A DNA stretch of 64,000 nt from Neisseriaceae bacterium ESL0693 (GTDB lineage: Bacteria > Pseudomonadota > Gammaproteobacteria > Burkholderiales > Neisseriaceae), in NCBI GenBank assembly GCA_029433475.1, contig JAQTIE010000008.1, forward strand, positions 1-64,000. The letters run 5' to 3'. A model generated the notes under the pieces. That model searched no databases. It had not been told where the DNA came from and saw only the letters and a program-made list of their open reading frames with translations. The position numbers were made by a program, and so were the translations under genes. Numbering within the stretch: the stretch's first letter is position 1; each line of letters begins with the position of its first letter. Positions 55,448 to 64,000 of this stretch are shown one piece after another.

Positions 55448-55474
55448 ATCCTGTAGATCAGGGCATGATCTGAA

Positions 55475-57373
55475 TTACTGTTTCATACTCAGCAATAAAT
55501 GATTCATGCGTTTTACAAAGGCAGCGGGATTATTGAGTTTGCCGCCCTCAGCCAGTAAAGCCTGCTCATACACCAATTCTGCCAGCTCATTACGCTGATG
55601 AGTGTCTTTGTCTTCAGCAATTTTCTTAATCAGAGGGTGCTCCGGATTGATTTCCAGCGTAGGCTTGGTTACCGGCATCTGATCCTTGGCGCCGGCGGCT
55701 TCCAGCATGCGCGCCAGATGCGGGCTCATGTCGTGTTCACCGACCACCAGACAAGCCGGGCTTTCGGTCAGGCGGGTGGTAACGCGGACATCGGCCACCT
55801 GATCACCCAAAGCAGCTTTGATATGGTCAATCACTTCTTTATTGTCTTCTTCGGCTTTGGCCTGTTCGGCCTTTTCAGCTTCATCAGCCATACCACCTAA
55901 ATCCAGTGCACCTTTAGCCACGCTCACCAGTTTTTTACCGTCAAATTCGGTCAGATAACCTACTGCCCATTCGTCTACACGATCAGTCAGCAATAGTACT
56001 TCCACGCCTTTTTTAGCAAAAATTTCTAAATGCGGGCTGTTTTTGGCTGCTTCATAACCATCGGCGGTAATGTAGTAGATTTTGTCCTGACCTTCTTTCA
56101 TGCGACTGATGTAGTCTGCCAGAGACACATTTTGTATGCCGCTATCGTTATGGGTAGAGGCAAACAGACATAAGCCGGCGATTTTTTCTTTATTACTGAA
56201 GTCTTCGCCAATGCCTTCTTTAAAGGTATTACCAAAAACTGACCAGAATTCGGCATATTTTTCTGGCTGGTTTTTCTTCAGGTCGTCTAACAATGCCAAT
56301 ACTTTTTTTACGCTGCCAGAACGAATGGCATCCAAATCACGGCTTTCCTGAAGAATTTCACGTGATACATTCAAAGGCAGATCGCTGCTGTCAATTACAC
56401 CACGCATGAAACGTAAATACATCGGCATGAGTTTTTTGGCGTCATCCATGATGAATACGCGTTTGACAAACAATTGTATGCCGTGTTTCGGCTCACGATC
56501 ATAAAGGTCGTAAGGGGCATGTTTGGGAATATATAATAAACCGGTGTATTCATGCCGTCCTTCTACACGGAAATGCGTCCATGCCAGCGCGTCATCAAAG
56601 TCATGTGACATATGCCGGTAAAAAGACTGATATTGTTCATCAGTGATTTCATTTTTGGGACGCAACCACAAAGCCTGAGCCTGATTGACTACTTCCAGTT
56701 CATCTGAAGGTTTCGGATTGCCCTCTTCATCATATTCCGGTGCTTTTTTCATGTATATCGGTACGGAAATATGATCACTGTAGGTATTGACGATACGGCG
56801 CAACGTCCAGTCTGATAACAGATCGTTCTCATCTTCTTTAAGATGCAGAATCACATCGGTACCACGGCTGGCTTTGGTGATTTTTTCCACGGTGAATTCA
56901 CCATTACCGCTGCTGACCCAGCGCACGGCCTCATCTTCGGCCTGTCCGGCTTTGCGGCTTTCTACAGTAACGCTGTCGGCCACAATAAAGGCAGAATAAA
57001 AGCCAACACCAAACTGGCCGATCAGGTTGGCATCTTTTTTGGCGTCACCCGTTAAATTCTCAAAAAAGGCTTTGGTGCCTGATTTGGCAATGGTACCCAG
57101 ATGCTCAATCACATCTTTTTCGTCCATACCGATACCATTATCGGATACAGTAATGGTTCTGGCTTCAGTATTGGCGGTAACGGTGATTTTCAAATCAGGG
57201 TCATCACCGAGTAAATCAGGCTGATTGAGTGCTTCAAAACGCAGTTTGTCGCAGGCATCGGCTGCATTGGAAATCAATTCACGCAAAAAAATTTCTTTAT
57301 TACTGTATAAAGAATGAATCATCAATTGCAATAATTGCTTTACTTCAGTCTGAAAACTGTGCGTTTGTTTCAT
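55475..57373 (-). CDS. htpG: molecular chaperone HtpG (Hsp90)
   Basis: A 632-residue bacterial Hsp90. The start is ATG 57373 with GAGGA just ahead; an in-frame GTG at 57385 overlaps that site. The GHKL ATPase domain shows [17 protein letters not shown] near residue 26, [15 protein letters not shown] near 77, [11 protein letters not shown] and [12 protein letters not shown]. The middle and C-terminal dimerisation domains follow to the end ([14 protein letters not shown]). The bacterial linker is short and no MEEVD tail is present, as expected. Stand-alone gene. Confidence 0.97.
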   Translation of the reverse strand: MKQTHSFQTEVKQLLQLMIHSLYSNKEIFLRELISNAADACDKLRFEALNQPDLLGDDPDLKITVTANTEARTITVSDNGIGMDEKDVIEHLGTIAKSGTKAFFENLTGDAKKDANLIGQFGVGFYSAFIVADSVTVESRKAGQAEDEAVRWVSSGNGEFTVEKITKASRGTDVILHLKEDENDLLSDWTLRRIVNTYSDHISVPIYMKKAPEYDEEGNPKPSDELEVVNQAQALWLRPKNEITDEQYQSFYRHMSHDFDDALAWTHFRVEGRHEYTGLLYIPKHAPYDLYDREPKHGIQLFVKRVFIMDDAKKLMPMYLRFMRGVIDSSDLPLNVSREILQESRDLDAIRSGSVKKVLALLDDLKKNQPEKYAEFWSVFGNTFKEGIGEDFSNKEKIAGLCLFASTHNDSGIQNVSLADYISRMKEGQDKIYYITADGYEAAKNSPHLEIFAKKGVEVLLLTDRVDEWAVGYLTEFDGKKLVSVAKGALDLGGMADEAEKAEQAKAEEDNKEVIDHIKAALGDQVADVRVTTRLTESPACLVVGEHDMSPHLARMLEAAGAKDQMPVTKPTLEINPEHPLIKKIAEDKDTHQRNELAELVYEQALLAEGGKLNNPAAFVKRMNHLLLSMKQ

Positions 57374-57614
57374 TTTTGTCCTCACTGGATAAATTCAACC
57401 GGTTGTCAAACCAATCATTAATTAAATGAATACTGCCCTAATAGATAAGGGCATGGCGACAGGCTTTCAAGCCAAAATTAATTTCAGATATGTGTCTATT
57501 AATGCAATGATCTTTAATCAGAATTATTTTTTGTTGATGGAAAGGCCGCCCAGGATATAGGCTGATGTCAGAATTTGTTACAATATCCCCCTTGAAAATG
57601 ACCTGAAATTCATC

Positions 57615-58715
57615 ATGGACACACACCATCGTCTACCTGATACCCGCCCTTATCCTACTGATGCGGTTAAGAACGAATTATTAATCCATGCCCGCCATCT
57701 GACTGAATCTACTTCAAAAGCGCAAACCACACTGGCACAGGAAAGCCTGCACAGCAGTATTGCCCAGATGCTGGCACAAAATCACTATACGGCTTTAAGT
57801 GTGGCTTTATCCATGGCATCGACTGCCAGCATATATAATACGTTATGGCAAAGCCTGATTGAGGTTTTACAGGCACAAAAATCCAGTGAAGTGCAATGGC
57901 TGGCCTTGCCGGTGATTGTGGTGGGTGGAAGCCAACAGTATATAGTATTACCGGCAGATATCCCTGCGGATGCCATCAGTCATGTTTTCCGGCAGCAAAG
58001 CTGGATTGATGCCTGGAAAAGCATTACATGGGCAAAGCAACTGATTGATGCCGATACGCTTACGGACATTAAGGCCAGTCAGTGGTTTAAAGCCAAACAA
58101 AGTATGACAAAAGCACAACAATTACTGGATGCTTTGGCCACACCGGCATTAACATTGGCAAGCGGCCAGTCTGTACAAGTGTTTTATGCGTTGGGTTTTG
58201 CTGACAGCAGCATTCAGCCGGCTCTGGGTGCACCATTAGGCGCAATGGCTTTACCATTGATGCAGGTATGGCAGGAAAAGCTGGCCGTCAAGGGCGCAAC
58301 TTTATTTACCAACCCACTGCCGCCATTGCCGCCATTAGCAGCGATGCATGAAGGCAATGCCATGCGGCTCAGAATGGCGTGTGATGTTTTTACCGCCAAT
58401 GCCATTCGCGCTATCCGGCTGCAAAGTCCGCGTGTGGGGGTGGTGATTGCCACTACGGCACATGGACAATTATTATTTGGCTTTAATGCCACAGACAGTG
58501 CGTTTGAATTACAACAACAGGTTTTCACCTGGCCGCTTACGCCCGCCGATGATCTGGATGTGATTGTGCAGAATTTTATTGATCTTCTGGCTGAATGTCA
58601 GGTTGAAAACATTCGCCTATTGCATGAGCCGGTAGACAACATCAGCCTGCTGCCCAACTATGCGCGCGCCATCAATATGGCTGGTCATAATCCTTTGTTT
58701 AACATGAGTCACTGA
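57615..58715 (+). CDS. conserved protein of unknown function upstream of LMW-PTP
   Basis: A 366-residue protein I cannot assign. It has no signal peptide or membrane segment. The first 100 residues are helical and Ala/Leu-rich; the middle (about 90-110) has a hydrophobic strand ALPVIVVGGSQQYIVLPA; residues 185-300 contain FYALGFADSSIQPALGAPLG, PLPPLPPLAAMHEGNAMRLR and RVGVVIATTAHGQLLFGF. This alternation of strands and helices suggests a folded alpha/beta enzyme or regulator. It ends 2 nt before the phosphatase ATG, so the two are cotranscribed and perhaps functionally linked. Confidence 0.72.
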   Translation: MDTHHRLPDTRPYPTDAVKNELLIHARHLTESTSKAQTTLAQESLHSSIAQMLAQNHYTALSVALSMASTASIYNTLWQSLIEVLQAQKSSEVQWLALPVIVVGGSQQYIVLPADIPADAISHVFRQQSWIDAWKSITWAKQLIDADTLTDIKASQWFKAKQSMTKAQQLLDALATPALTLASGQSVQVFYALGFADSSIQPALGAPLGAMALPLMQVWQEKLAVKGATLFTNPLPPLPPLAAMHEGNAMRLRMACDVFTANAIRAIRLQSPRVGVVIATTAHGQLLFGFNATDSAFELQQQVFTWPLTPADDLDVIVQNFIDLLAECQVENIRLLHEPVDNISLLPNYARAINMAGHNPLFNMSH

Positions 58716-58717
58716 TT

Positions 58718-59188
58718 ATGCTTACCCGGGTTTTATTTGTCTGCTTAGGTAATATCTGCCGTTCGCCCATGGCAGAATATGTGTTACGTGATCTGGTGCA
58801 AAAGGCACATCTGGGCGGTATGATTACCGTAGATAGCGCCGGCACCTCTGGCTGGCATAATGGCGAAAACATGCATGCCGGCACCCAAAAAATGCTGCTA
58901 GCACATCAGATTGATCCTGCCCGCTTTCACAGTAGTCAGGTTCACGCCGATGATCTGAATCATTATGACTTTATTATCGCCATGGATGACCAGAATCTGA
59001 CTGCTTTACACACCTTATTTCAGCAATTACCAAGCAACAAGGTATATAAAATCACCGATTTAATCCCGCAAAGCGATATGAATGAAGTACCAGACCCTTA
59101 TTTAACCGGTGATTTCCAGCAAACCTATGATCTGATTTTTCAGGGTTGTACTGCCTGGCTCAGACAATGGCAGCAGCAACACCAATAA
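58718..59188 (+). CDS. low-molecular-weight protein-tyrosine phosphatase
   Basis: A 156-residue LMW-PTP. The phosphate-binding loop is VCLGNICRSPMAE, with nucleophile Cys9 and Arg15 (C-x5-R-S), and the general acid Asp lies in EVPDPYL near residue 126. The D-P-Y motif is intact, so the enzyme should be active. It is not beside exopolysaccharide or BY-kinase genes as Wzb-type enzymes are; its partner gene is the unknown protein upstream, which may be its substrate or regulator. Confidence 0.92.
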   Translation: MLTRVLFVCLGNICRSPMAEYVLRDLVQKAHLGGMITVDSAGTSGWHNGENMHAGTQKMLLAHQIDPARFHSSQVHADDLNHYDFIIAMDDQNLTALHTLFQQLPSNKVYKITDLIPQSDMNEVPDPYLTGDFQQTYDLIFQGCTAWLRQWQQQHQ

Positions 59189-59568
59189 AACACATTGGCA
59201 TTGATACAGGCAGATGTATCTGTACCTTTGGTGTGCCACAGCATAGACATATTGGCCGGCATACATGTACATTCAGAATGGTTAACCCGATCAGTAGATA
59301 GGGCACGAAGAAAGCCGCATCAAACATAGGGCATCGTGCCGGATGATATGCCTGAAGCAATCCAATGGTCTGGCGATTAGCAATATCGATGCAAGACAAT
59401 GAATGCGGGTTCCCCCATCAGCAGTTGGTATTATGCTGCCGTTCTGATGTGTTTAGCACTACCCGGCATCAACAATGGCCGGTAATGGTATTATAATAGG
59501 CCATTGAATATTAAATTTGCGATCACCCGTTTTGATCTTTTAGGATAAACATTAAAAACAAGGATTTT
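59189..59568. other. gap before yebC
   Basis: About 380 nt. A 79-codon minus-strand frame (59160-59399) with a hydrophobic middle overlaps the phosphatase end; I see no start site or homology and do not call it. The right end holds the yebC promoter. Confidence 0.4.
59469..59497 (+). promoter_or_regulatory. probable sigma-70 promoter of yebC
   Basis: TCAACA (59469-59474) and TATAAT (59492-59497) with a 17-nt spacer, about 75 nt upstream of the yebC ATG. Confidence 0.6.
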
Positions 59569-59570
59569 TC

Positions 59571-60302
59571 ATGGCAGGACACAGTAAATGGGCCAATATT
59601 CAGCATAGAAAAGGCCGCCAGGACGCCAAACGCGGCAAAATCTTTACTCGGTTAATCAAAGAAATCACTATTGCTGCCCGGCTGGGTGGTGGTGATCCGA
59701 ATGCGAATCCACGCTTACGTCTGGCCATGGATAAGGCCACTGAAGCCAACATGCCCAAAGACAATATCCAGCGTGCCATTGATAAAGGTACTGGTAATCT
59801 GGAAGGGGTAGAATATGTGGAATTACGCTATGAAGGTTATGGTATCGGCGGCGCTGCGGTAATGGTGGATTGTCTGACCGATAATAAAACCCGTACCGTG
59901 GCCGATGTACGCCATGCGTTTACCAAACATGGCGGTAATCTGGGCACCGATGGCTCGGTGGCTTTTCAGTTTCAGCATCAGGGTTATTTATTATTTGCGC
60001 CGGGCGTTGATGAAGATGCCTTAATGGAAGCGGCTTTGGAAGCGGGAGCTGAAGATGTGCTCACTCAGGACGATGGTTCTATTGAAGTTATTACCGAACC
60101 ATTTGCCCACAGCGGTGTTAAAGAAACGCTGGAGGCTAAAGGTTTTAAGGCAGACGATGGTGAAGTAACCATGCGTCCGGTGAATGAAACCGAACTCAGT
60201 GGTGCCGATGCTGAAAAAATGCAGCGTCTACTGGATGCATTGGAAGACTTGGACGATGTACAGAATGTGTACACCACCGCTGTTTTTAATGACATCAACT
60301 GA
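59571..60302 (+). CDS. yebC: YebC/PmpR family protein (TACO1 type)
   Basis: A 243-residue protein of the YebC family, known as a DNA-binding regulator in some bacteria (PmpR) and more recently as a translation factor relieving stalls at proline stretches. Signature: [20 protein letters not shown] at the start, [37 protein letters not shown] and [14 protein letters not shown]. The full domain set (about 240 residues) is present. AAGGA lies before the ATG. Single gene with promoter and terminator. Confidence 0.95.
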   Translation: MAGHSKWANIQHRKGRQDAKRGKIFTRLIKEITIAARLGGGDPNANPRLRLAMDKATEANMPKDNIQRAIDKGTGNLEGVEYVELRYEGYGIGGAAVMVDCLTDNKTRTVADVRHAFTKHGGNLGTDGSVAFQFQHQGYLLFAPGVDEDALMEAALEAGAEDVLTQDDGSIEVITEPFAHSGVKETLEAKGFKADDGEVTMRPVNETELSGADAEKMQRLLDALEDLDDVQNVYTTAVFNDIN

Positions 60303-60308
60303 TCTGAA

Positions 60309-60339
60309 ATGAACCAGAATCATTCTGGTTCATTTTTTA
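60309..60339 (+). terminator. Rho-independent terminator of yebC
   Basis: ATGAACCAGAAT and ATTCTGGTTCAT form a perfect hairpin followed by TTTTTT, 7 nt after the stop codon. Confidence 0.93.
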
Positions 60340-60541
60340 TTGGCCACGTTGTTCAGACAAAACAAACGTCAGCTATTTCTGACTGTTCAAGACATTTTCA
60401 GTGATCTTAATCATGCTCATCAGACTGCATGATTTTCAATCCTGAATAAACCTATTTTCTTATAGTGATGAGAAAAATACTGTGAATCGGTTTATATTGC
60501 CTTTAAACCAACCTTATTCTGCCTGAAACGTTAATAATGAT

Positions 60542-60748
60542 ATGATGCAAGCCGTTACCCATTTTTTTGAAACAGAACCGGTCAGTGAATGTGATGCTTT
60601 GCTTGATTTCTGGCTGAATGAATGCAGCCTTGATCAGGCACCAGAGGCAGCAACGGTACAACACTGGCAAGAGATTTTTACCACACGTCAGGGTAAATTT
60701 ATCCGGCTTGCCAATCTATGTGGCCAATGGCTGGATGAAAACTCATGA
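60542..60748 (+). CDS. small acidic protein of unknown function
   Basis: A 68-residue soluble, acidic, Trp-containing protein (AVTHFFETEPVSECDALLDF, HWQEIFTTRQGKFIRL). I do not recognise it. It is supported as a gene by its tight coupling: its TGA overlaps the ATG of the VanZ-like gene by 4 nt (ATGA), and that gene overlaps pepP in the same way. A start one codon later is equally possible. Confidence 0.68.
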   Translation: MMQAVTHFFETEPVSECDALLDFWLNECSLDQAPEAATVQHWQEIFTTRQGKFIRLANLCGQWLDENS

Positions 60749-61131
60749 CTGATCAGACCCAGGGTTATAAATGGCTGTTTTTGGCGCTGATCTGGTTTGG
60801 CGCCAGTATTTATGGCTTATTTTTTCATCACAACCCTACCCGGCCGCCTTTTCAGCACTTTGACAAGATATGTCATTTTGGTTTATTTTTCGGACAAACA
60901 TGGCTGATCATTAAATTTTATCTCAGCCGTAGCCAGCCTATTGTGTTGCTGCACTTAATGATATTGATGACCATGTGGGCGCTCATCAGTGAAACCATCC
61001 TGCTTTTTTTGCCGGTTCACGCTCATTTTCTGTCAGACATAATGCTGAATTTATTGGGCATGATCATTGCTTCAGCGTTAGGCTGGCGTATACAAAAAGC
61101 ACGACTTAGCTACAGGAGTAACTCAGCATGA
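60745..61131 (+). CDS. VanZ-like membrane protein
   Basis: A 128-residue protein with four predicted membrane helices: WLFLALIWFGASIYGLFF, HFGLFFGQTWLIIKFYL, VLLHLMILMTMWALISETILLF and DIMLNLLGMIIASALGW. The pattern DKICHFGLFF, then SETILLFLPVHAHFLSDIMLNLLG, matches the VanZ-like family (D-K-x-x-H-F and R/H-x-x-D-x-x-x-N). Members are of unknown function in Gram-negatives. It overlaps both neighbours by ATGA, so it is translated as part of a three-gene unit ending in pepP. Confidence 0.78.
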   Translation: MTDQTQGYKWLFLALIWFGASIYGLFFHHNPTRPPFQHFDKICHFGLFFGQTWLIIKFYLSRSQPIVLLHLMILMTMWALISETILLFLPVHAHFLSDIMLNLLGMIIASALGWRIQKARLSYRSNSA

Positions 61132-62450
61132 ATCCGGACTACTGTATTTATCAGCAAAGACGCCAACGCGTTTTACAACAACTGGGTCAAGATGGCATAG
61201 CCATTATTTTTGCCGCACCCGAGCAGCGCCGCAGTAATGATACCGAATTCCCGTTTCGCCAGGACAGCTATTTTTATTATCTGACTGGTTTTCCGGAGCC
61301 CGAATCAGCGCTGATTTTAAACGGACGGGAACAAAGTGCGCTGTTATTGTGTCGCGATAAGGATGCTGAACGCGAAATCTGGACAGGCTTTCGTTACGGG
61401 CCGGCAGCTGCCCGCGACTTATTCGGTTTTGATGCCGCAGATAGCATTGATCAGTGGCCACAACAACTCAGTAAAGCATTGCCCGGCCACCGGCAATTAT
61501 TGGCCTTGTGGGGTCTGTATCCGGAACATGACCGCCAAATTATGCCACTGTGGCATACGATGGTACAGCAAAGCGGTTATCGTGCCGCCTCAAAAGGCAC
61601 TATTGCGCCTTCTGAACTGGTCAATCTGGCACCGATGCTGGATCAGATGCGGCTATACAAAGATGAATACGAACAATCACTCATGCGCACAGCTGCTGAA
61701 ATCAGCGCTCAGGCACATATCCGCGCGATGCAGACCACGCGTCCGGGACAATTTGAATATCAGGTTGAAGCAGAAATTCTGCATGAATTTATGATGCGCG
61801 GGGCACGCTTTCCTTCCTATAACAGTATTGTGGCCGGCGGTAAAAATGCCTGCTGTCTGCATTATGTGGATAATGCTGCCCGATTAAATAGTGGTGATTT
61901 ACTCATGATTGATGCCGGCGCCGAATACCAGATGTATGCTGGTGACATCAGCCGGACTTTTCCGGTCAATGGCCGGTTTACACCGGCACAAAAAGCCGTT
62001 TATGAGATTGTACTGGCGGTCAATCAGACCAGTATTACCGCTACGGTCACCGGTGCAGACTGGCAGCAGATCAGCCAGCAGGCCATACACCAGCTCACTC
62101 AGGGGCTGATTGATCTGGGCTTACTGCAAGGCAGCGTGGAACGCAATATTGAAACCAACGCCTACCGCCGTTTTTATATGCATGGCTTAGGCCATTGGCT
62201 GGGATTGGATGTACACGATGTTGGCGGACGCTTTAACGGCCAGGGAGAACCACTATTATTACAGCCAGGCATGGTTACCACGGTTGAACCGGGGCTATAT
62301 ATTGCCGCAGCCGATGATATTCCGCCGGAATTTCATCATATCGGCGTACGTATTGAAGACAATGTATTGGTAAAAGAAAGCGGCAATGAAGTATTAACCG
62401 CCTCTGTACCCAAAGATATTGATGCCATTGAAGCATTGATGCATCATTAA
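61128..62450 (+). CDS. pepP: Xaa-Pro aminopeptidase PepP
   Basis: A 440-residue metallopeptidase (M24B) that removes N-terminal residues preceding proline. The N-terminal domain is of creatinase type (QDSYFYYLTGFPEPESALIL). Metal ligands are visible: Asp262 in MIDAGAEY, Asp273 in AGDISRTFPV, His in GLGHWLGLDVHD near 352, Glu in TVEPGLYI near 386 and Glu in GVRIEDNVLV near 410. AGGAG precedes the ATG. It is the last gene of the three-gene unit. Confidence 0.95.
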   Translation: MNPDYCIYQQRRQRVLQQLGQDGIAIIFAAPEQRRSNDTEFPFRQDSYFYYLTGFPEPESALILNGREQSALLLCRDKDAEREIWTGFRYGPAAARDLFGFDAADSIDQWPQQLSKALPGHRQLLALWGLYPEHDRQIMPLWHTMVQQSGYRAASKGTIAPSELVNLAPMLDQMRLYKDEYEQSLMRTAAEISAQAHIRAMQTTRPGQFEYQVEAEILHEFMMRGARFPSYNSIVAGGKNACCLHYVDNAARLNSGDLLMIDAGAEYQMYAGDISRTFPVNGRFTPAQKAVYEIVLAVNQTSITATVTGADWQQISQQAIHQLTQGLIDLGLLQGSVERNIETNAYRRFYMHGLGHWLGLDVHDVGGRFNGQGEPLLLQPGMVTTVEPGLYIAAADDIPPEFHHIGVRIEDNVLVKESGNEVLTASVPKDIDAIEALMHH

Positions 62451-62456
62451 AAAACA

Positions 62457-62491
62457 ATATCCCCGTGATGGCTCATCAATCACGGGGATAT
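62457..62491 (-). terminator. terminator between convergent pepP and hslO
   Basis: ATATCCCCGTGAT and ATCACGGGGATAT form a 13-bp stem around a 9-nt loop. On the minus strand a T-rich tail (TGTTTTTT) follows, so it ends hslO; on the plus strand the tail is poorer, but the stem may also slow pepP transcripts. Confidence 0.82.
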
Positions 62492-62510
62492 AAACCATTA
62501 ATTATTTAAA

Positions 62511-63425
62511 TTAATGATTACGTATTTCTTCAGTCGCCGTCTCTTTGGCCAGTTTAACCACGTCCTGGCCGAATAATGTATTAACATCCGTATCGTCAAA
62601 TACATAGCGCTCATGACAGAAATCGCAATTAACCTCAATACTGCCTTCTTCAGCCACTGCCTCACCCACTTCTTTAGCACCCAGCAGTAACAACATATCG
62701 CTGACTTTGCCGCGAGAGCAGCTACAGGCAAATTCGATCCGCCGCGGTTCAAATACCCGTACCGGCTGTTCATGAAACAAACGATACAGAACTGTAGCAG
62801 CATCCAGCTGGTTAAGTTCTTCACTGCTTAAAGTTTCTGTTAAAGCAGTCAGGGTTTGCCAGTCATTGGGTTCTATGTCCTGACTGGGTAAGCGTTGCAA
62901 CAAGAGACCGGCGGCATGGTGTTCATCTGAAGCCAACTCAATATGCGTATCCAGCTGTTCGGATTGCGCCATATAATTCATCAGCATCCGGGCAATGCTG
63001 TCACCGGTCAATTCAACAATGCCTTGCCAGGCTTCACCCTGTAGCGGTTGCAAGGTCATGACAAATACCCCACCCTCACCCAGTAATTCTGTCAGACTCA
63101 TGTGTGCATCAAGATCAGCCTCTTCATTCCAGCGGGCAGTGGCGCGACAAGTACCGGCAGAAGTGGCCTCTGCTACCAGCATTTTTAATATGCCCTGACC
63201 TTGCACCTGAACAATCAGGCTACCTTCAAATTTCAGATTACTGGCCAGTAAAACAGCCGCGGCTGTCAGTTCGCCCAAGGCATGACGAATGGCCACCGGA
63301 TAAGTCTTACGATCTACAATGTGCTGCCAGACCTGAGTTAAATTGACATGTAAACCACGCACCGGACATTGATCAAAGACAAAACGGGTCAGCTGATCAT
63401 GATGATTGCCGGAGATTGTTTCCAT
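62511..63425 (-). CDS. hslO: redox-regulated chaperone Hsp33
   Basis: A 304-residue chaperone activated by oxidative unfolding. From ATG 63425 (AGGAA upstream) it begins METISGNHHDQLTRF; the longer frame to 63536 adds 37 codons with no support. The C-terminal zinc switch is intact: FACSCSRGKV with a C-x-C pair and NCDFCHERY with a C-x2-C pair. The N-terminal domain has the AVRGLHVNL-like start and the GQGILKMLVAEA repeat area. Stand-alone gene. Confidence 0.95.
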   Translation of the reverse strand: METISGNHHDQLTRFVFDQCPVRGLHVNLTQVWQHIVDRKTYPVAIRHALGELTAAAVLLASNLKFEGSLIVQVQGQGILKMLVAEATSAGTCRATARWNEEADLDAHMSLTELLGEGGVFVMTLQPLQGEAWQGIVELTGDSIARMLMNYMAQSEQLDTHIELASDEHHAAGLLLQRLPSQDIEPNDWQTLTALTETLSSEELNQLDAATVLYRLFHEQPVRVFEPRRIEFACSCSRGKVSDMLLLLGAKEVGEAVAEEGSIEVNCDFCHERYVFDDTDVNTLFGQDVVKLAKETATEEIRNH

Positions 63426-63753
63426 AATATTTTTTCCTGTAAATGAATAGGCGCTATATGGGCATGGCCTAGCAAATATCAAGTAATGATTCAGTATCAT
63501 GCAATCATTTATATTTTGTTTCAATAACTCAGACATTTTTACGGTTTAAAACCCAATAATTTAATATAAATGGCATTATTCATGAGAAAATGATTCTCTG
63601 GCCACCAAAGATAACCCTGATATCAGGCCAATATCAGCAGTCAATGGTAATTTTTATTAGGCTGAAGCGTTAATTTTATTTTAAAATACATTACGTCCCT
63701 GTTAGCAATCATTAAGCTGATTGCCTGATGGCTTTTCATAGAGGAATGCAGCC
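63426..63753. other. divergent promoter gap
   Basis: About 330 nt between hslO and the amidotransferase gene; AT-rich, no open frame or structured RNA recognised. GAGGA at 63741-63745 serves the downstream ATG. Confidence 0.4.
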
Positions 63754-64000
63754 ATGTGTCAATTATTAGGCATGAATTGCAATACGCCTACCGATATAGC
63801 TTTTTCTTTTGAAGGTTTTCGCCGTCGCGGTGGTCTTACTGATCATCATACCGATGGATTCGGCATTGCTTTTTTTGAAGGCAAAGGGGTGCGCATGCTA
63901 AAAGACAATAAACCCTGTGCCAGCTCTCCTCTGGCTGATCTGATACAGCAATACGAAATCAAATCAGAAAACGTGATTGCGCATATTCGTAAAGCTTCTC
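63754..64000 (+). CDS. class II glutamine amidotransferase (YafJ-like), 5' part only
   Basis: The window ends inside this gene; 82 codons are visible. It begins MCQLLGMNCNTPTDIAFSF, so processing of Met exposes Cys2, the N-terminal nucleophile of class II amidotransferases. RRRGGLTDHHTDGFGIAFF and NVIAHIRKAS match the YafJ/EgtC-like group, in which His and Arg residues bind the glutamine. GAGGA lies 8 bases before the ATG. The acceptor substrate is unknown; the rest of the gene lies outside. Confidence 0.85.
   Translation, partial: MCQLLGMNCNTPTDIAFSFEGFRRRGGLTDHHTDGFGIAFFEGKGVRMLKDNKPCASSPLADLIQQYEIKSENVIAHIRKAS

Noticed and set aside
59160-59399. 79-codon minus-strand hydrophobic frame
   Set aside because: Overlaps the phosphatase gene end, no start signals and no familiar motif.
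1-64000. Neisseria-type DNA uptake sequences (GCCGTCTGAA and known dialects)
   Set aside because: I did not find any of these decamers repeated in the window or inside terminators by eye; a computed word count would be decisive.

Overview
The window looks like a chromosomal segment of a betaproteobacterium of the family Neisseriaceae. The main pointers are a tmRNA whose tag reads ANDESYALAA, one residue away from the Neisseria tag; a patA-patB-ape1 peptidoglycan O-acetylation cluster of the gonococcal type; and small beta-proteobacterial families (DUF1841, DUF3460). Moderate to low GC, AT-rich gaps, a GABA operon and a lone kynureninase would fit a host-associated genus such as Snodgrassella, but that is inference. 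I saw no repeated Neisseria-type DNA uptake sequence. Almost everything is core housekeeping; the one clearly accessory stretch is about 33.5-36.5 kb.

Layout. 0-3.5 kb: tRNA-Val, ribA, a decayed tRNA-Leu with its own terminator, and a MatC/SLC13-type carboxylate permease. 3.6-8.3 kb: cca-glnD-nnrD, one co-directional run. 8.4-11.2 kb (minus): OsmC-like protein, Asp/Glu racemase, gph, zinc exporter. 11.9-16.1 kb: patA, patB, ape1. 16.4-18.2 kb: ssrA, DUF1841, UPF0756 protein, tRNA-Ser(GGA). 19-26.6 kb: M20 amidohydrolase, a small secreted protein, a PerM-type membrane protein, HAD phosphatase-hda, glnE. 26.7-33.5 kb (minus): SRAP protein, slyD, rep, ung, thiD, a small zinc-ribbon protein, panB. 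33.5-36.5 kb: a candidate small RNA, an IS5-type transposase remnant and three tandem ~630-nt repeat units. 36.5-39.1 kb (minus): deoxynucleoside kinase, folK, pcnB. 39.3-41.4 kb: DUF3460, O-methyltransferase, TPR lipoprotein, purE. 41.5-46.4 kb (minus): fadD, mnmA, gltX. 46.5-55.1 kb: asparaginase, gabT-gabD-gabP, kynU and an amino-acid permease. 55.5-64 kb: htpG, an unknown 366-residue protein, LMW-PTP, yebC, a small operon ending in pepP, hslO, and the start of a class II glutamine amidotransferase.

How the genes work together. glnD and glnE, the sensor/uridylyltransferase and the adenylyltransferase of the glutamine-synthetase cascade, are both here. 46.5-55.1 kb forms a nitrogen/carbon salvage block: asparagine to aspartate, GABA to succinate, and kynurenine to anthranilate plus alanine, each with or beside a permease. 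RNA maturation is well represented (cca, pcnB, mnmA, gltX, ssrA, two intact tRNAs).

The most unusual structure is the tandem array at 34558-36460. Each unit carries, on the minus strand, a promoter-like site, a long structured leader, a short hydrophobic peptide of about 34 residues and, 14 nt later, a 97-residue helical protein. Only the unit nearest panB is intact; the other two are frameshifted copies. I do not recognise this element, and it is the best candidate here for an undescribed system.
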